NCBI GenBank assembly: GCA_905160935.1 | Contig: CAJHZI010000753.1 | Location: 1,010,001-1,074,000 of the forward strand | Direction of reading: 5' to 3' | DNA from: Enchytraeus crypticus | Lineage: Eukaryota > Annelida > Clitellata > Enchytraeida > Enchytraeidae | Length of the DNA: 64,000 nucleotides | Shown: positions 1 through 13,104 of the stretch, one piece after another | Numbering within the stretch: position 1 is the stretch's first letter | Layout of the letters: every line of letters starts with the position of its first letter | Made by a program: the position numbers and the translations under genes | The notes under the pieces: generated by a model | The model's input: the letters and a program-made list of their open reading frames with translations, nothing else | The model's database searches: none | What the model was told of the DNA's origin: nothing

Positions 1-17
1 TGTACTTGTACTGGCTG

Positions 18-138
18 GAGCCAGTGGCGATGTCGGTTAGATATTCGACCGCGGATCAGTATGTGCGGGGTTCAAATCCTGGGCTCGCCCGTCACTGACA
101 TTGCTTTCGAGTAAGGAAACTGACGTTAACATTAACTT
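18..138 (+). mobile_element. SINE-A copy, tRNA-like head
   Basis: Begins GAGCCAGTGGCGATGTCGG and contains GGTTCAAATCC followed by TGGGCTCGC. These resemble the A-box and B-box of an RNA polymerase III promoter, and GAGCC pairs with GGGCTC as an acceptor stem would. It ends in the shared tail ACTGACGTTAACAT. Six more copies or fragments occur in the window. Confidence 0.75.
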
Positions 139-454
139 TTTTATATTAATTTCTAAATTTGAAGAAATTAAAATCTCTATTTAAATTGATATTTTGTCAG
201 AATTTTCTACGTAATTTTCTGATCTATTTAATTTCATGCAGGACAGAAAATATTAAATTTGTTACCTTTATCAATTAAATTTAATTTTTTGATTTCATTC
301 TCCCAGATTAATTGAAAAGCTTGTTTTGCATTAACTAATTCATATAGCTTTATCCCATTCATTTGCAATAACAGTAGCAAATCTGTGTGTTAAACACAAA
401 TTCTTGTCGTTTCCAAACAAACAAGCCAAGAAATTACAAGAGAACATGTAAACT

Positions 455-958
455 AATAACAGTCAGGGCAGTTGTATAACAACAGACCATTTAAGATAAC
501 AACAGTCAGGTTGTATAACAACAGCCCTTTTAAGATAACAACAGTCAGGTCAGTTGTATAACAACAGCCCATTTAAGATAACAACAGTCAGGTTGTATAA
601 CAACAGCCCTTTTAAGATAACAACAGTCAGGTCAGTTGTATAACAACAGCCCATTTAAGATAACAACAGTCAGGTTGTATAACAACAGCCCATTTAGGAT
701 AACAACAGTCAGGGCAGTTGTATAACAACAGCCCATTTAAGCTAACAATAGTCAGGGTAGTTGTATAACAACAGCCCATTTAAGCTAATAATAGTCACAG
801 CAGTATAATAACAATAGCCCATTTAAGATAGGAAGAGTCAGGGTAGTTGTATAACAAAAACACATTTAAGATAGCAACAGTCAGGGCAGTTGTATAACAA
901 CAGCCCATTTAAGATTATAACAGTCAGGGCAGTTGTATAACAACAGAACATTTAGGCT
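455..958. repeat. Minisatellite, alternating ~39- and ~44-bp units
   Basis: About a dozen diverging units of the form AACAACAGCCCATTTAAGAT followed by AACAACAGTCAGG(TCAG)TTGTAT. Short and long versions alternate in the first part; later units carry more substitutions. No coding potential is seen. The remaining sequence to 2814 is AT-rich spacer with the small repeat-D fragments noted separately. Confidence 0.8.
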
Positions 959-1035
959 GGCAGGAGAGAATCAATCAATCAATAAGAATTTAACGTCCGT
1001 TTCCTCGCCATGAGGCAATGTCAGGGACGTCTCTT
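958..1035 (+). repeat. Repeat D fragment
   Basis: (AATC)n followed by the motif TTTAACGTCCGTTTCCTC and TGTCAGGGACGTC. The same roughly 50-bp unit recurs at 2605-2680 (reverse), 4688-4745 (reverse), 25005-25050, 47635-47680 (reverse) and 63425-63552, usually joined to a trinucleotide or tetranucleotide run. It looks like a conserved retroposon end; the parent element is not visible. Confidence 0.6.
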
Positions 1036-2604
1036 GCAGACTCTACACAAATAGGCTCCAAAGCACTACACGATGACGACTGAGTACACAGAGACCACTA
1101 AAGAAAGCAAGATCAAAACAGTGCAAGTCCAAGATCCAAGGCAAACGGGTCAAAATTTAGACCTATGGCGGAAAGAAATGGGTATAACAAAATCAATGGA
1201 TATAATAACGAAAGTATATCTGTTTGCCCTTTACGAATTACTACAGCACTCATCCATCTTCGCAAAAATTTAGTATGTAAATGAGTGCAGTCCCACAAAA
1301 GGTTTCTCGCGTAATTTTAAAAATAAATATCGGCCCACAAATACATTTTCGGGGGTTTACAGCCCAAGCATTGAAAATTTTCTCAGTTCGTCGGAGTGTG
1401 CCAATATTTTGACAGTTTTTTACTTTTATTAGGTCCTCTAATTACTAGTGGTTTATTTTAAGGAAAAGGATGAGAGAAATCCCATGCCCTAGAATAAACA
1501 GGGGTTTTAAGGGCGTTCGAGGAGTCGATTAAATAAATAGAATCAATACCACACTTAGAAATGCTTTCCATGTAATTTTCTTCATTAGTAGATGACATAA
1601 GCATTTCGAGAATGTTATTTTTATGAGTTTTCTTGTGGTCTAGGGATAAAAGAGTAACAGTATAGCTGGGAGAGGCTGAATGGAACAAAGTCCACGGATG
1701 CATCGGAGGGGGAGGGGTTGAGACCCCCGGGGCGTTCAAGGAATCAAGTAATAAGTAGAATTAAAATCACACTTTGAAATTTTGTCCCTATTAAAATGAA
1801 TAACTTTCACTATTTCACTATGAAAAAACAATATAATCTTAACGCTCTCATAACGAGTTTGTTCTAAGATCGTCAAGGCACAACAAGCAAACAAAAAAAC
1901 AAAGCTAATCTCACTCGGGCGTTATCACTCGACAATTAGCAAAATCAATCAGTTCGTTGCTCTTTCAGATGTATGCTTTATCAGAAAATAGATCCCAAGA
2001 AAAAATTAAACACAAAGCGTCAGACTGTATATAACACCAATAATTCACACAATTAATTTGACTATGTAAAGTTGATTGCATCACATTCACTATACTCAAC
2101 ACAGTCTCTGACCAACGACACGAATGACACGTGCAAGGCAGTTTTTCCAAAACGCTTTTGGTTATGGTTAATCACAAGTTTTTGGATACTAAAAGGGGAA
2201 AATAAGACACTAATAAAATCCTTTAAAATTGTAACAATTTTGCTTCCACTCTGTACGACAATTACTTGCTATAATGTTACACTAGCGTTGACACATAGAA
2301 TAACCATAGATTAGTCTAATTTGGAAATATGCGAAGTTTCGCAAAGGAAAAACTTTGCTAAAAGTAAACAGTATTTCAACATCTTCAAATATTACTTAAA
2401 TTAGGATTGAAAATTTTAATTTAAAAAAGTAACTATTTGGAAACACAATACAAGCAACTATAATTACAATGTTAGCAAACCCAATCAAGTCTCTCTTGAA
2501 AATAGCACTACCTGAAAAAGACTCCCTGAAGTAACCTCCATACTCACAATCTCGTTTCAATTTAATTATTTTCTTACTCCACTCTAGCGATCAGTCAGAC
2601 TATT

Positions 2605-2680
2605 CTTAGGATGACGTCCCTGACATCATCCTTGGATGAGGAAATGGACGTAAAACCTTTATTATTATTATTATTACACG
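2605..2680 (-). repeat. Repeat D fragment with (ATT)n, 3' of the nuclear receptor
   Basis: Reads GTCCCTGACATCATCCTTGG then ACGTAAAACCTTTATTATTATT. On the minus strand it supplies AATAAA (2663-2658) about 150 bp past the receptor stop codon, so it may serve as that gene's polyadenylation signal. That role is inference only. Confidence 0.5.
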
Positions 2681-2814
2681 TTACTGTAAAGCCAGCAAGA
2701 GTACTTTCTCTACACGGATGCACTAAATGCCCAAAAGCATCCGTTAAATGGACGCACTAATCGCCAGAAAGCAAGATTGAAATTGTTTTCTACAGTCAGT
2801 TAGGTCAGTCAGAC

Positions 2815-5800
2815 TCATCTGAACGACCACATTTCATGAAAGAGCAGCGGCATGTCGACGATGCCCAGCCAATCCTTGGTCACTCTGTCCTCGTCACTCA
2901 TCTGAAGGTCCCTCAGCGTCCTCATCAGCACGAGACAGTCGATAACCTTCGTCAGCCTCATTCTGTTGCCCGGGTGATGCTTGTCAAACAGGTAGAGCAA
3001 ACAGTGCAGCAGCAGCTCCTGTATCTCTTCTATCTGAGAGATATCCTTCACGTCGCTATCATCTGTCAAGCAAATAGTCACAAATAATTTACAAATATTC
3101 AGAAATATAGACATTTACAAATGTCTATATTTGCAAATATTCACATTCTCGTATAGACATTTGAAAATGTCTATTTTTTATTCAGAGAGACGTTAAACGA
3201 ACGAGCATAAGAATGTAACTGAAAGATTTGGTATAGAAAAAAATGGTAATTTTTATCTTGCTCAAGGTATTGTGCGATATACACATTACAAATACAAAAT
3301 GTAAATTACAGTAACAGCCTGGAGCACTCTATAAACAACAGCAAGAAATATCTTGCTCTACTCTTCGACTTCAATGTACAATGTATGTGCCATCTAAGTA
3401 AATAACTGTACAACTATTAAAACAACAAAGAATTTTAATAAAATTTAATTACAATAGTTTTCAGTTAATTAAATAAAAATTCACAACCAGATTGTTCCTT
3501 AACTGAGAGAACAACTCACTTAGCAAATTAGCTACTCATTTTTTAACATAATCTGACTGTAAAGTGAATCTACCGTTTAACTTCTCTTCGCTAAATAACG
3601 AAGCACTTGATAACCGAGCTACAAAGACTTAAAAAGTATCTATCAGAGGTGCCTGAGATATTTATAACTACAAAAGAGATACAGACCAGGAAACACAACA
3701 ACAAATGCTGCCAATAAGCAAGTCTCTTCCGGTGTAAGCTGCAACTGACTGAATTTAGTCTGAAGTAGAAATATACACTCGAGATATTCTGGGTCGTTGA
3801 CCTTTATCATGTCATTCCAACAGATTATCTCACCCTCAGCGGTCATGTAAAGTCTGTGCTTGAGATTGAATGATTTGTGAGAGGAGACCATGAAGCTGCT
3901 ATGACGTGACGCTGAAAAAAACAATACAATTCTACCAATATAAAATGCTTACCAGACCATACATATATTTGAACATATCGTTGAGGAGCGCCCTCTAAAC
4001 TGCCTACCGAGTGGATTGTCTATGCTAAGTTGCCTTACAAGTGAAGCAACTATCTGGATTAACGCATACGCTATAAAAATAACATTTAAAAAAAACATAA
4101 TTTATACATACAATTTAGGCTACATACGGTATGGATAAGGCATTGCCTTTTGTGAAGTGACTAACTTATTGATCTACGAAGCTCTCTTGATGCAGCATGA
4201 ATGCAGACTCTGAGTATGAATATGTACCTTGGAGAGAGAGTGATCTTTCATTTAATTTATAATTAAGAAGAAGAGCATTGTTAGACTATAATTTTCTGTA
4301 TCCAAAAATAATCGCATTTATTGTAATAGGACTAAATCCATTGAGCCTATAAAAATAGTGACTGAAATTTCATAAAAACACATGTAATATATAATAAACT
4401 TTAAACATTGTCCTTTTAACATTCAATGAGCTATATTGTATGAATAAATAATTGATAACAATATAATATCCATAATACATGATGAAAAATACTAATACTA
4501 TGTACAGGACAACTTTACAATACTCTATATAGTCACAATACATAATAGATAATAACACATAATATACATAATACATATTCAACTGGAGAACTCAACTACA
4601 AATATAAGTTGCACGTATGCAGTGTAACACAAACAATTGCTGTGTGTGTGGTGCTTAGGCGCCTGTTTGTGTTGAGTTTGCAAGAGATGTCCCTGACATT
4701 TCCTTATGGCGAGGAACCGGACGTTAAATTCTTATTCATTGATTAATAAACTGGCGGCAAGACTCACTTTTGATAAGAGCTATCTGATCGGTCACTGCTA
4801 TTTGACTGAACCCTGGTATGGCTTTAGCGAAGTTAATGCACCTCTTGATGCAGTCCTCAATGTACGGTACATAGATCTTCTTGACGAGGTCGTACCGCCC
4901 GTCCACATCGATACCCGTTTCTTGATAGAAAACAAAATACTCCTTCAGCGACATCGTCCGCAGCGTTCCAAACACTTTAGATCTCAGTTCTGACTTCTCC
5001 TGTTCACACAGACATGCCGACTTTCTTATATAATGTAATCATCACGAGGCTATATGTACATGATAACTGCAAAAAATGTAGTGATTTGAAATAAACAATA
5101 AAATTAATCTTCATCATCATCATCATCATAATCATCATCATCTTCTTTCCTTGAATCCCAGTTTAGCTCGGGTTGGAAAAATAATACTCACTAATTAATT
5201 ATACGTTATATTGAATATAGACATTTAGAAGAAAACTTTCTTAAAATATATACTTTTCAAGCAAATTTCTGAAAGCTTGAACGTTTTAACTTCAATGTCT
5301 AATTGCACCAATGTATTGTGAAGAACTAAAAGATAACTGCATCTGAAATAGAATATATAAAAACCATATCTGAAATGTTTATAGCTATCAGTGCCATACA
5401 AACTCTTAGATGCAACAGCAAATATGCATTTTAAATATAAAGCAGTTCTGAGGAGGATATATTAGAATTTTCATTCTAACTGCAGATGTTATTACAGAAT
5501 ATTGATAAGAGAGGTTGTCCTTTAGTGTAGAAGCATAGTATTTTGTTAAGGTATTACTTAAAATTAAAAGAAAAATCTAATTCACTGTTAACATATGCGC
5601 AGGTTATGTTGGCTAGAGCCAGCGGCAATAGCCAACTGCGGATCAGCGTGTGCGGGGTTAAAATCCTGGGCTCGCACATCACTGATATCACTTTCGAGAG
5701 ATGGAACTGACGTCAACATCAGCTTTTTAAGTTATGAATACAAATACTTTATAGCAACATCAAAAACAGAGCATATTTTTATGTTCGAATGGAAAAATTA

Positions 5801-8800
5801 AATAATTGTAATAATTAGCAAACTTAAAAATTAAATAATTGTAATAATTAGCAAACTTAAAAATTAAATAATTGTAATAATTAGCAAACTTAAAAATTAA
5901 ATAATTGTAATAATTAGCAAACTTAAAAATTAAATAATTGTAATAATTAGCAAACTTAAAAATTAAATAATTGTAATAATTAGCAAACTTAAAAATTAAA
6001 TAATTGTAATAATTAGCAAACTTAAAAATTAAATAATTGTAATAATTAGCAAACTTAAAAATTAAATAATTGTAATAATTAGCAAACTTAAAAATTAAAT
6101 AATTGTAATAATTAGCAAACTTAAAAATTAACATACCAAGTAATCTTTGACTTTTTCGGGCCATACTCTGTCATAGAATTCATCTGAATGCGGAGAGACA
6201 CCTTTATAAACTTTCATTAACTTCTGGATAATTTCTTCATAGTATGGCACCATACTCATATCATATACTGTCTGTGGAGTAGTAAGAGAGGGGCTATCAC
6301 AGAATATTACATCGTTATCAATATCGGCTGTACTGCTACAACACGCCGAACAGCCGGTGTCTCCACTTGTGATGGTTACAGGACTTCTTGAGGTTCGCAG
6401 ATCATCGGGCATTCTATCACAATCACCATGACGTAAAACATCTTTCTGTACGTAACCTGATGATCCAGGCTTCAGTTCCTCATCTTTAATGCTTCGAGTT
6501 TGTGGAATTTGCAGCCAGACACTATTTCTGTCGTGGTTTTGCTGATTGTAAAATTTTGCTCCTCTCACTTTGGGACTGTCAAATTTCTCCTCGGCTATTT
6601 GAGAACTGTACACTATCTCTTCCTTTATGTGAGGACTGCAGACTTTCTTTTCATTTATTTGCTTGGAGTGTAATTTATTTACATGCTGACTACCCAGCAA
6701 ATGTTTTTCTTCAGCAACACTTTCCTGTAGAATTGGAGATTTTATTATCTCGTACCCCTCCACATCCAGCTTCCTCTTATTCATCAGCAGCCGTTCTTCA
6801 TCCCTCCAAGTAACCGGCTCCTTCATCTGCTGGGTATCTCTAAATCCTTTCCTATCCACCTCATGATTTTGAGCAATATGTTGAAGAGTCAGATTTGACT
6901 GCCTTAGATCCAGCTCACTACGTAGCGACCCCTGGTTTAGCTGCTCATTGTTATGCTGAATATCCTGACTGTTCAGCTGCTTCTGATGCAGCTGCTGATC
7001 TATATGTTGCTCTATGCCCAGCGGGTCTACCTGTCGCTGCTGAAGGCTGCAAGCCTGCAGCTGTTGATCCCAATGCTCCAGCTGTTGTGAAGACTTCTGC
7101 TTCAGCTGCTGGTCAATGTCCTGCGTCTGAATCGGCTGCTTCAGAATCTGCACGCCTTTGCTCGGCTTTTCTCTTCGGTCGTTGTACTGCTGCTGTAAGT
7201 CCAGATAGCTCAGCTGCTGTGCCTGCTTTAACTGATCGACGTCAGCTTCACTCTGCTGATGAGTCGTCTTGTGTCGCTTTAGCTGCTGATCTGAGAACTG
7301 CAGCTGCAAGTCCAGCTGACTGAGCAGCTGGTTTTGCTGCGGTAGCTGTTTGTCTTCATCAGTCTGCTGGACGGAATGAAGGAATGGACTCCAGTGCTGC
7401 AGTCCTCGCACCTCCTTTATGTCATTTGCCTTCTTCTCGTGAGTGTAACGACCGGTCTTAATGGCTGCACGTTTAATCAACATGAGACTTGTTGAGTTCA
7501 TTATGAAATAATAATAATAATAATCATAATAATCATAATAATCATTTTTAACAAACCCCAGGTTCTTTACACCGGGGTATAAAAAAAAAATAATAATTAG
7601 AATAATAATGACAATAGTTATACTAATAATAGTAAGAATAATAAAAACATTAGTTATAGTAATAAAAGTAGTAAGAATAATAATGATAAAGATAATATTA
7701 TTAATAGAAATAATAACGGCAACAATAATAATAACAGTAATCATAAATGATAGTAATAAAATGTTGATACTAATAATAAAAATATTAATGATAATATGCA
7801 AGTTAATAGCAGAGCAAACCGGAGATGAGCAAAACCTCTCTATATTTCGCTAAATTATTAAAATAATACGTAAACTAATATAATACTTATCCTCAAGTAA
7901 AATTAACTAAACGATTAACATATATAGTAAAGTAAACAAAATGCATAAATAAGTTTGTAAATACACACTGTGTAGAGAGTACTAGCTACTAGACGAAAAA
8001 TATAAATCTGACTAGTACAAAAAAATAGATAAAAGTAAAGAAATTTGATCGGTATATAAAATAAATCAGTAAACAAAAGAAAGGTGATCATTATATAAGA
8101 CTAGGTAAGTTATGATCAAAGATTAAAACATTACTGGAAGATTCAAAAGTTTATATATTACTCCACACTTGAGACAGACATTAGAAATTACAGACAATTC
8201 TGTAAATCTAATAAAAATTCACGTTCAACCATAAATGATTTGAAAAATTTAGCAATGAATCAGAATTGAACCGGTCATTGAAATGGTAGCCTAAATATTT
8301 AGAGTTATCACAATGAGAAGTTTTGAGCATCTGAAATATGAATTCACATAAAAAGTGAATGAACTAATTGAAAATTGCTTTAAATAACCCGAGGTAAATA
8401 AAATGACTAAGTACTTACCATGTTTACCCATCCCAAGATTGATACATTTCTGGTATCGACAATAAGTACATAGTCCCCTTTTCTCGTATGCAATTTCACA
8501 ATTGTTTGCTCTGTTGCACTTGTACAAATGAAACTTCTTCTGGCTTCGTCTAAAAAATGCCTGCAAGGAGCAACAATTTCAAGTTAATCTCTCTCTCTCT
8601 CTCCCTAGTGTTCTGCAAAATGAAATATCCAAGCCGGTACATATTTTTGCAGTCTGCTCACACATTCCAGATAAAACATTCAATCGATTTAAAAGTTAAT
8701 CCCTTCACAAGGTCATTGCCTTAAAGATAAAACAGCACAGTTTGAGTGTTTTTAAGATATATGGTAACAGATATGATACAGCAACAGATTTGATAGAAAA

Positions 8801-9394
8801 ACAAATTAGAAGTAAGAAGAAACAAAAAGCAACAGATGTAGCATTTATGGCAGTGCTCACTAATAACAAAACAGAATTGATATGAATAGATAATTGCCAA
8901 CATTTACAATATGTAGCAGTCAACTGAAAAAAGAATATACATTTTTAATTTTAATGCATGACATATTGAAAATAACAATTAACTTCAGCATCAATTGTGC
9001 AATTTATACAATATAAGAGGTTACTGGCGGACAAAGTAACATTCAAAATTGCTAATTAGGTCAATGAAACAGGTCCACAAAAACTATATTGCAATAGACA
9101 AAGATATTAATACAGTATTATATTATTAATACATATTATTTAGTACAGTAGTTTAACAAACTGAGCATTTCAAGTGCTATTATAACTATAATTCTACTAT
9201 TTAATTGTTAAATGCTATTACATTACCTTGCAAGCTTCACATGTGTTCAGTCCATAGTGAAATCCAGACGCTTTTCCATAGCAAACACGACAAGGTGGAA
9301 GTACACTGCTTGACAAAGTGATGTCTTCTGTAGGTTTTCCACTAGACATATTTACTTGGCATCTGTTCACATATACAGTGTTCATATTGAGCAT
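2815..9394 (-). CDS. Orphan nuclear receptor, NR1-like, with long Gln-rich hinge (6 exons)
   Basis: Ligand-type transcription factor, expected in the nucleus. Exons in coding order: 9394-9227, 8560-8419, 7464-6137, 5020-4768, 3911-3687, 3062-2815. They sum to 2364 bp (787 aa plus stop) and every junction keeps phase. Residues about 35-100 form a C4 zinc-finger DNA-binding domain with normal spacing (CRVC, X13, CEAC; then C-X5-C-X9-C-X2-C). The P-box reads CEACKA instead of CEGCKG, and the usual GD after the first CxxC is YGK. A hinge of about 400 residues rich in QQL/QQ follows. The ligand-binding domain starts near residue 500 and has the family signature FAKAIPGFSQIAVTDQ and a helix-12 AF-2 motif, PLLFHEMW. 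In-frame ATGs lie at 9394, 9385 and 9350, with a stop upstream of the first. The exon-4 acceptor could instead be at 4999, also in phase. The exact NR1 subgroup is not recognised. Confidence 0.88.
5105..5185 (-). mobile_element. Repeat E 3' tail, (CAT)n plus conserved end
   Basis: (CAT)n run then CTTGAATCCCAGTTTAGCTC and GGGTTGG. This is the end shared by repeat E and by the LINE remnant at 12425-12840; similar tails lie at 13368-13425, 18778-18830, 39160-39200, 40820-40880 and 41345-41400. Confidence 0.6.
5616..5737 (+). mobile_element. SINE-A copy
   Basis: GAGCCAGCGGCAATAG start, then GCGGATCAGCGTGTGCGGGG, a damaged B-box (GTTAAAATCC) and the ACTGACGTCAACATCAGC tail. It lacks part of the central stem. 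It lies in intron 3 of the nuclear receptor gene, just before the 33-bp tandem array. Confidence 0.7.
5793..6126. repeat. 33-bp tandem repeat, ten near-perfect copies
   Basis: Unit ACTTAAAAATTAAATAATTG followed by TAATAATTAGCAA, repeated ten times with essentially no divergence. It ends about 10 bp inside the intron from the 5' splice site of nuclear receptor exon 3 (donor at 6136). Because 33 is a multiple of three, the minus strand stays open as a repeated 11-residue peptide, but this is intronic in my model. Confidence 0.9.
7508..7800. repeat. AT-rich (ATA/TAA)n simple-sequence tract
   Basis: Degenerate AATAAT/ATAATA runs in intron 2 of the nuclear receptor gene, directly upstream of exon 3. 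It opens long low-complexity frames (poly-Ile) on both strands that are not genes. Confidence 0.8.
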
Positions 9395-11487
9395 CAAAAT
9401 AAACTAATTCTGAAGAAATTTAAGTTAATATTTAAAAGATATTTAATTTAAAGGCTATTCATTGTCTGTAAAATTGTACTTCAGTTAAGGCTAACTTGAA
9501 ATAGATGGAGAGTCAAAAGTTCTTGGATCTGATGGAAGGAAAGTGAAAATTGATAGAGACTGCAGATCAATTGAAAAATAGTAAACAGCAAACAAAACCA
9601 ATACAGTGCTTTAGCCATCCATGATAACATTAAATATTAGCCAATTATAAATTAAATTTTGGTTTCTATATCTCTCTGATAAATCATGGAATTGATATTC
9701 TGGCTTATGAAGTGGCACTGGTTCAAGATTATTTAACACAACCGACTACCTTTAGCCTTTACCTTAACAGTACTTTTATTTATATAGCAATAGATGAGAG
9801 GAGACTAATTTTTAAATCAGTTCTGTCGCTAATTAGTCCATCACATTTTGTTACTCTACAATGATTAAGCCATGATCTTTCTTGGCAGTAGGATTGAGAT
9901 ATGTGGCTATATAGGCTATCGGACAAGATATCACTTTGCTCACAACAAAGATATTAGTTCCCTAGATATCGAAATAATCATAACCTAAATATTGTCCAGT
10001 TTTAAGGAATATTTAGCTGTACAATAGTGACTCTTTATAATTATTAAACAAATACGATTACATAATGGAAAACTAGAAATTTATATTCCAGCTTTAATTA
10101 ATAGTATTGATAGTACAAGACGTTCATAAATTAAAGTAAAGATCACGAGAGTTAAACTTCCTACATTAGTATTCTGGAATTTATGAATTTATTTTTCTTG
10201 ATATGTACTTCAAAAGATTTAAATACTATCATAAGCCGTTAGCTCGATCCATCTTAAAGGCATATAATAGTACTGGACGGTATGTAGGCCTACTTACAGA
10301 ATAGAAAACTATTCCAATAAAGGTTTCTATTGGTAAAATAGCATACAAGTACTACCACTCTACTGCATTAAGGCGCGGATATAAAAATATCATAAAATAG
10401 ATAAATTATTTAAAATAACTATGATAGCCGGCTAACCTTAATAACTAAAATAAGTAGGCCAGTATTTGTTCCAGAATAATTACACAAATTTAATTGTTTA
10501 GATTCACCCACTAATTCTACAGATTACAACTAGTAACGACGTATAAATTTTATGACAACAGTTTAAGGCCATAAGTAACTAAATAATAATTCTAAATATG
10601 TATTAAAAATCGTAAATGAGGATTAATAATTGTATATTAAATAATTTGTCAAAAAATTAATTTATGTCAACAAAAATAATTAGGCCTGGTTATTAGACAT
10701 ACGCATATTTAAACCACCATTTGTATGTGTATGCCGACAATGGTCACTACTGATCTGTCTTTCGTTTAATTATAGAGTAATATTAATTGTAGATTAATTA
10801 TTCGTTGTAGGAACATCCATTTAAGGTTTGTGTTTTTTAGAGAATTAGCGTAAAACTGCTTAATAGTCATAACACAATAGCAGTACCTATATCACTGTTT
10901 GATGATAATATTTAGGACATTGCAATAAAAGGTCAAAATGATCTATAGCTAATATGTCGTTTGTAAATACCTGTCCATACTACTCTCGTAAATATCGACA
11001 TCATCTAAATGTTTAGTAATCATGAAATATCTCGAAATGTCACATGCAAAATACCAATCACACTCGAACATTAGTTCATGATTTTTAATATTGAATGTGC
11101 ATAAAATGTTTTAATCGACAATAACAATATTAGCAGAATACTCGTAACAGAAAGTGTCGACATTTCATTGCCCAAGTGCAGTTTATGTCCTCCTTTTGCT
11201 ACATCAACATCTTTACATTTGGTAACGCAACTTTTGCATTATCATCACGTGAGTTCTAACGTTATGAACTCAGCTTGGCTTTGTAAACAACCATCCATGA
11301 TGATATCTAACTCTTTTTATTAATAAACTTTCAAATATCTAGCTTATTCAATGATTTTTTCCTATTCTACTAATAATATTTGATTAATGGAGAATATATG
11401 TATTCTATGATATGTATTTAGTAAATTTACTCATTAGATAAGTATATTAATAAAAAAGTACTGATTTGATCTTCATGAACCTTAATA

Positions 11488-11538
<51 letters not shown>

Positions 11539-12424
11539 GAATAAAATTAGAATAAAATTTCTTCTTTACTATTAATAATTTGTTTTTAATACTTGGTATT
11601 TTGGGTATTTTTTCCTTTAGAGTTTCTGTATGTTGAGGTATAAAGGTACAACTAGACTATTGACTAGTGTTACAATTTATATCTTAACTTAATCATACTG
11701 AAGCAGTATGATTAAGTTAAGTTAAGATATAATTATCTTTTTGTTGGTTAATCTTGAAAACTGCGACGATAATGATTTTTGCTGAACCTGGACACAATAT
11801 TAGGTAATAATTGGGTCAAGGTTACGTTTGTTTACCTGTACAGCTGGTCATATCTAATCAGTGAACTCATCATGCAAATTAAATTGCCTAACTATGGGTA
11901 ATTGCCTAACTATGGGTAAGTTGCGAAATATTCTTGGCATCATGACTTGCATAATTATATACTAAATACCTGTATAAATATATATGCATTCTACTTGTAT
12001 AATCAAAAACAGCTATAATTAGCTATCGTGGATAATCTTTCTAGATCTCTATAGCGTGCAAGTGCAGATCCAAAAGTATATTCGTACTCGCTTCATAAAG
12101 AGCATCCCGTCTATTATCGAGCTATTCCTTTCACAAATCTGTATTCTTTCGTGTCTGATTTTGCTTTTGATAAATATCAAAATCAGAACTTTTAACTTAA
12201 GCTCTTGCTGTGCCATTTGTAAAGAACACGAAAACTTTTAAGCAGTAAAAACGCAAACTAACCTATATACAGATGTCTGATTGTATTTTTTACCTCTTTA
12301 ATTCTATTAAATCAAATTTCAGATCTTAGTAGGGTAAGTGGGATCGTTTAACCTTATTCCCTGCGTCGCAGGTGACCAGAACAGAATTTGGAATTTAACA
12401 TAATAAAATTTATTTTCTATACTT
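9395..12424. other. Intergenic spacer, no gene seen
   Basis: AT-rich spacer between the divergent nuclear receptor and DHDH genes. I see no conserved protein here. It would hold the promoters of both genes. It contains a (TA)n tract at 11493-11535 and a stem-loop at 11678-11728 whose arms read TCTTAACTTAATCATACT and its complement. Confidence 0.6.
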
Positions 12425-12840
12425 AATGAGTTAGTTGTTTGAATACTTCTGTGGTAAGGCCAGTAATGATGTATGGTTCGGAATGTTGGGCACTGAAAGG
12501 GGAGCATTTGCAGAGTTTTGCATGTAGCAGAAATAAGAATTTTACTTCTAATGGGTGGTAAAACTTGGAAGGACAGAATGGAAATGATATGTGAGGATGA
12601 ATTTTAGTGTTGAGGGGATTTGGAATAGGTTGATTTTGTCGAGATTGAGATGGTATGGGCATGTTGTGAGAAAAGTAGATGAGGATGTAGTAAAGAGAGT
12701 TTGGAGGGAAGAGTTGGATGTTTAGCTAGAGAGAGGTAGACCACAACTGATGTGGGATGCGGTGATTGTCTGTTTGTATCCCGACCCTAGTTAAACTGAG
12801 ATTTAAGAGACGATACTGACGATGATGATGATGATGACTT
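12425..12840 (+). pseudogene. LINE reverse-transcriptase 3' remnant with (GATGAT)n tail
   Basis: Broken frames recall the C-terminus of RTE/L1-type reverse transcriptases: MMYGSECWALKGEHLQ, then after a frameshift LILSRLRWYGHVVRKVDED, a stop, and ERGRPQLMWDAV. The remnant runs straight into CGACCCTAGTTAAACTGAGA and (GATGAT)n, the tail motif shared with many short repeats in this window. Dead copy. Confidence 0.75.
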
Positions 12841-13104
12841 AATGAGTAATAGTACACCCAGGAATGTGGTAATGGGATATATAATATATGTTTCATAAAC
12901 TACATAGCATTTCAGATATAGAAAAAATTGGATTTTTATCTTTAACATGAATGAATAAAAAATAATTTGAATTTCATTCTATACTACTATGAGCTTCCAT
13001 TTATTCATCTGATAAATATTTTGACTATTTTCTATACTTCTTACAGATTAAGAAATTTCTCTAGTTTTACTGGATTAAAAAATCAATAATACATTCATTC
13101 CGAG

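Noticed and set aside
455..958. CRISPR-like array
   Set aside because: Units are contiguous diverging tandem repeats without unique spacers, in a eukaryotic genome.
5760..6164. 134-codon repetitive ORF on the minus strand
   Set aside because: Produced by the 33-bp intronic array and the last codons of receptor exon 3; it has no independent start context or homology.
6895..7323. Open 142-codon frame, Ala/Ser-rich, plus strand
   Set aside because: It is the antisense shadow of the nuclear receptor's CAG/CTG hinge exon; no homology is recognised.
7500..7853. Poly-Ile open frames on both strands
   Set aside because: AT-rich simple sequence in receptor intron 2.
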